A stretch of 10,438 nucleotides of DNA from an uncultured Rhodobacter sp. GTDB lineage: Bacteria > Pseudomonadota > Alphaproteobacteria > Rhodobacterales > Rhodobacteraceae. Shown here one piece after another: positions 7,995 through 10,438 of this stretch (positions are counted from its first letter, which is position 1; each line of letters starts with the position of its first letter). Both the position numbers and the translations under genes were made by a program. The notes under the pieces were generated by a model that was given only the letters and a program-made list of their open reading frames with translations, was not told the DNA's origin and did no database searches. Location: contig CALGTJ010000109.1 in assembly GCA_937901435.1 (NCBI GenBank), positions 1 to 10,438 of the forward strand. The letters are read 5' to 3'.

Positions 7995-10094
7995 ATGACA
8001 TATGGTCCGATTTCCGGTGGCAACAACCACATTCTTGGCGCGCATCACGATGGAGGCGGGGTGAACTTTGCCGTTTTCTCGCAGAACGCCCAAAAGATAG
8101 ACCTTTGCCTGTTCACGCCCGACGGCAAGACAGAGACCGACCGCATCGCCTTGCCTGAACTGACCGGACCCGTCTGGCACGGCTATATAGAGGGCATCCC
8201 CGTCGGCACGCCCTACGGTTACCGTGCCCATGGCACCTATGCGCCCGAGACCGGGCATCGGTTCAACCCCCACAAGTTGTTGCTGGACCCCTATACCCGC
8301 GAGATGCTGGGGGGATGGCAGCAGAACGATGCGGTCTACGGGTTCGATCAATCGTCCTCTGGTGCGGATCTGTCGTTTGACACTCGCGACAGCGCCGCGT
8401 TCGTGCCCAAGTCGGTGATTTCTGATCCCGAGATCTTTCGCTCGATCCCGCGCCTCAAGACGCCCGAGGATGGCCGCGACCTGATCTATGAGGCGCACCC
8501 GCGCGGGTTGACCCAACTGAACGCCCATGTGCCAGAGCCTTGGCGGGGCACCTACGAGGGGCTAGCCTCTGACTGGATGATCGACCATCTGCTGTCGATG
8601 GGCGTCAAGACGGTCGAGTTGCTGCCGGTGCATGGCTTTGTCGATGACGCCTTTTTACACGCGCGCGGCTTGCGCAATTACTGGGGCTATAACTCGATTG
8701 CGTTCTTCGCCCCCGAGCCGCGCTATTTCGGCCCCCAGGGGCTGGTCGGCTTTCGCAATATGGTCAACCGCTTTCACGCCGCCGGAATCGATGTGATCCT
8801 CGACGTGGTCTATAATCACACCGCCGAGGGCGATCAGCGTGGTCCGACCTACAGCTTTCGTGGGCTGGACAATGCCAGTTATTACCGCCTGATCGCGGGG
8901 CAACCGCGCTATTACGTGAATGACACGGGCTGCGGAAATACGCTCAACATGTCAAACCCTTACGTGCTGCGTATGGTGATGGACAGCCTGCGGTTTTGGG
9001 TGGATTGCATGGGGATTGACGGCTTTCGCTTTGATCTGGCCACCACCTTGGGGCGCGAGGATTATGGATTTGACCCCAATGGCGGTTTTTTCGACGCGCT
9101 GCGTCAGGACCCGATCCTATCCCACGCGCGCCTGATCGCAGAGCCTTGGGACATCGGTCCCGGCGGCTATCGTCTGGGCGAATTCCCGCATGAGTTTGCC
9201 GAATGGAACGACCAATACCGCGACACCCTGCGCCGCTACTGGCGGGGCGATCCCCATAGTGCGCAGGAACTGGCCGCGCGCCTGCTGGGATCTGCCGATA
9301 AATTCGACCGGGCCGGGCGGCGGTCGTGGTCTTCGGTCAATTTCATCTGCGCCCATGACGGGTTCACGCTGGCGGACACGGTCGGCTACAACGAGCGTCA
9401 CAACGAGGCCAATACCGAAAACAACCGCGACGGGCATCATTCGAACTATAGCGACAATTGCGGCGTTGAAGGGGCGACAAACGATCCGGACATCCGGGCA
9501 AAGCGCACAAGGCGACAGCGTAACATGCTGGCGACGCTGTTCTTTTCGCAGGGCACGCCAATGCTGCTGGCAGGCGATGAGTTTGGGAATTCACAGGCAG
9601 GCAACAACAACGCCTATTGTCAGGACAACGCGATCGGCTGGCTGAACTGGGAAAAATCTGACAAGGATCTACAGAGTTTCGTGCGCGATCTTGCCGCGTT
9701 TCGCGTGGCCCACCGCGCCCTGCGCCAGACGCGCTTTCTGCACGGTGAAACCCGCGCGCAGGACGGCTTCAGCGATGTGGAATGGCGCGATTTTTCAGGG
9801 GGTCCGCTGCAATGGCGCGATCCGGGGCTCAGCAATCTGTGCCTGATCCTGCGCTGCTCTGCCGAGGCGCCGGTCTATGAACCTGCTGACGATGTGGTGG
9901 TGATCGCCTTCAACCGCTCTGCAAAGGACGCGCAGGTTCAGCTGCCGCCCCCTTCCGAGGGGTGCGTCTGGATGCGCGGGATCGATACGGGTTCGGCTGA
10001 ACAAACAGAGCAGTTTGAGGCCGACTTGGCAGATGTCGCCGCAGATTCTGTGGTGGCCTTCGTTCAAATGCAGGATGGATCCGCCCGTGTGTGA
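7995..10094 (+). CDS. glgX: Glycogen debranching enzyme, isoamylase type (GH13_11)
   Basis: This enzyme hydrolyses alpha-1,6 branches, preferably the short limit branches that phosphorylase leaves, and releases maltodextrins. It has 699 residues, within the GlgX range. An N-terminal CBM48 domain (GVNFAVFSQNAQKIDLCLF through GYRAHGTY and FNPHKLLLDPY) precedes the GH13 barrel. Barrel motifs are intact: DVVYNHTAEG, GFRFDLATTL with nucleophile Asp347, LIAEPWD with acid/base Glu383, and CAHDGFTLADTV with Asp455. A C-terminal beta domain closes the protein. The ATG lies only 4 bp after the glgA stop. The nearest purine-rich site, AGGG (7977-7980), is 14 bases away, so translation is probably coupled to glgA. 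The sequence alone does not separate GlgX from a plant-like isoamylase (TreX type), but the adjacent glgP and glgB favour glycogen breakdown. Confidence 0.95.
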   Translation: MTYGPISGGNNHILGAHHDGGGVNFAVFSQNAQKIDLCLFTPDGKTETDRIALPELTGPVWHGYIEGIPVGTPYGYRAHGTYAPETGHRFNPHKLLLDPYTREMLGGWQQNDAVYGFDQSSSGADLSFDTRDSAAFVPKSVISDPEIFRSIPRLKTPEDGRDLIYEAHPRGLTQLNAHVPEPWRGTYEGLASDWMIDHLLSMGVKTVELLPVHGFVDDAFLHARGLRNYWGYNSIAFFAPEPRYFGPQGLVGFRNMVNRFHAAGIDVILDVVYNHTAEGDQRGPTYSFRGLDNASYYRLIAGQPRYYVNDTGCGNTLNMSNPYVLRMVMDSLRFWVDCMGIDGFRFDLATTLGREDYGFDPNGGFFDALRQDPILSHARLIAEPWDIGPGGYRLGEFPHEFAEWNDQYRDTLRRYWRGDPHSAQELAARLLGSADKFDRAGRRSWSSVNFICAHDGFTLADTVGYNERHNEANTENNRDGHHSNYSDNCGVEGATNDPDIRAKRTRRQRNMLATLFFSQGTPMLLAGDEFGNSQAGNNNAYCQDNAIGWLNWEKSDKDLQSFVRDLAAFRVAHRALRQTRFLHGETRAQDGFSDVEWRDFSGGPLQWRDPGLSNLCLILRCSAEAPVYEPADDVVVIAFNRSAKDAQVQLPPPSEGCVWMRGIDTGSAEQTEQFEADLADVAADSVVAFVQMQDGSARV

Positions 10095-10103
10095 GCTGAA
10101 ACC

Positions 10104-10438
10104 GTGAGTGACCTGACCGCGCTGGGCGACCTCTTTGGCATCCTGCCGCATTATTTCGCGTTCAGTGGCGAGGACCGCCATACCAATGACGACACCCGCC
10201 GCGCCTTTCTGGCTGCCAACGGGGTGGATGTCAGCAGCGACCCGGCCATTGCAGAGACCCTGCACCGGATGCGCGTAGAGGCAGAGCATCGCTGGTTCCC
10301 GGTCGAGCAAATCATCGACGCGTTCAGTCCGTGGGATTTCGGCTTTGGCCTTGGGGCCGCTTGGCAGGTGACGCCATGGGGTGGTGGTGATGGGGGTGGT
10401 GGTGATGGGGGTGGTGGTGATGGGGGTGGTGGTGATGG
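10104..10438 (+). CDS. malQ: 4-alpha-glucanotransferase (amylomaltase), 5' end only
   Basis: About 111 residues are present and the frame is open to the window edge. The start VSDLTALGDLFGILPHYFAF, then TNDDTRRAFLAANGVDV, resembles the N-terminal segment of long-form bacterial MalQ (GH77), where an 'LA..AGI.P.Y.D..G......D.TRRALLAA.G' pattern is usual. The WFPVEQ...PWDFGFGLGAAWQVT stretch fits the beta-rich N-terminal domain. The GH77 catalytic domain lies beyond the edge, so the call rests on the N-terminus and context. MalQ would disproportionate the short maltodextrins made by GlgP and GlgX. The start is GTG, nine bases after the glgX stop and in the same frame, with no clear Shine-Dalgarno. 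From Trp 92 on, the protein becomes GGGGD repeats encoded by a 15-bp tandem repeat, which is unexpected for this family. Confidence 0.72.
   Translation, partial: MSDLTALGDLFGILPHYFAFSGEDRHTNDDTRRAFLAANGVDVSSDPAIAETLHRMRVEAEHRWFPVEQIIDAFSPWDFGFGLGAAWQVTPWGGGDGGGGDGGGGDGGGGD
10377..10438 (+). repeat. 15-bp in-frame tandem repeat encoding Gly4-Asp units
   Basis: The unit GGG-GGT-GGT-GGT-GAT repeats with an exact 15-bp period from 10378 to the last base, about four copies. The first copy starts with T instead of G, so its first codon is TGG (Trp). Units are 10377-10391, 10392-10406, 10407-10421 and 10422-10436, plus two bases. It lies in frame with malQ. The + strand has several runs of four or five G separated by TGGTGGTGAT and could fold into a G-quadruplex. 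Because the sequence ends inside the array, its true length is unknown, and an assembly or read artefact at a contig end is possible. Confidence 0.9.

Noticed and set aside
6575..8032. Minus-strand open frame of 485 codons opposite glgA
   Set aside because: It is a mirror frame of a confident glgA with Gln/Arg/His-rich composition and no domain.
1..10438. CRISPR arrays, transposons, tRNA or rRNA genes, toxin-antitoxin or defence genes
   Set aside because: No spaced direct repeats, transposase frames, terminal inverted repeats or RNA gene signatures were seen. The only array is the 15-bp coding repeat at the right edge, which has no spacers.

Overview
The window holds a GC-rich bacterial glycogen (alpha-glucan) metabolism cluster, all on the + strand, in the order glgP - glgB - glgC - glgA - glgX - malQ (partial). 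Five genes are complete and their key catalytic residues can be located. The sixth runs off the right edge. Protein sequences, codon use and a Rhodobacterales-looking intergenic motif at the left edge suggest an alphaproteobacterium of the Rhodobacterales (Roseobacter-like). This is judged from familiarity with such sequences, not from a search.

Layout: 1-569 has no convincing gene. It carries the intergenic motif near 19-57, a few short inverted repeats, and the leader of glgP. glgP (570-2969) is followed after 42 bp by glgB (3012-5207). A 58-bp gap (5208-5265) precedes glgC. It is strikingly A-rich for this DNA and has a promoter-like TTGAGT/TATACT pair at its left end. glgC (5266-6540), glgA (6554-7990), glgX (7995-10094) and malQ (from 10104) are then packed with gaps of only 13, 4 and 9 bp, as expected of one co-translated unit. 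No transcription terminator is visible between genes.

How the genes work together: GlgC makes ADP-glucose from glucose-1-phosphate and ATP, GlgA extends alpha-1,4-glucan chains, and GlgB adds alpha-1,6 branches. GlgP shortens outer chains to release glucose-1-phosphate, GlgX removes the resulting limit branches, and MalQ re-equilibrates the short maltodextrins. Synthesis and breakdown are therefore encoded together. A phosphoglucomutase, which would link the pathway to glucose-6-phosphate, is not in the window.

I found no new biological system; the genes are canonical. The points most worth a second look are a perfect 15-bp in-frame tandem repeat encoding Gly-Gly-Gly-Gly-Asp units in malQ at the right edge (real minisatellite or assembly artefact), and the A-rich glgB-glgC gap with its possible internal promoter, helically phased A-tracts and ambiguous glgC start.
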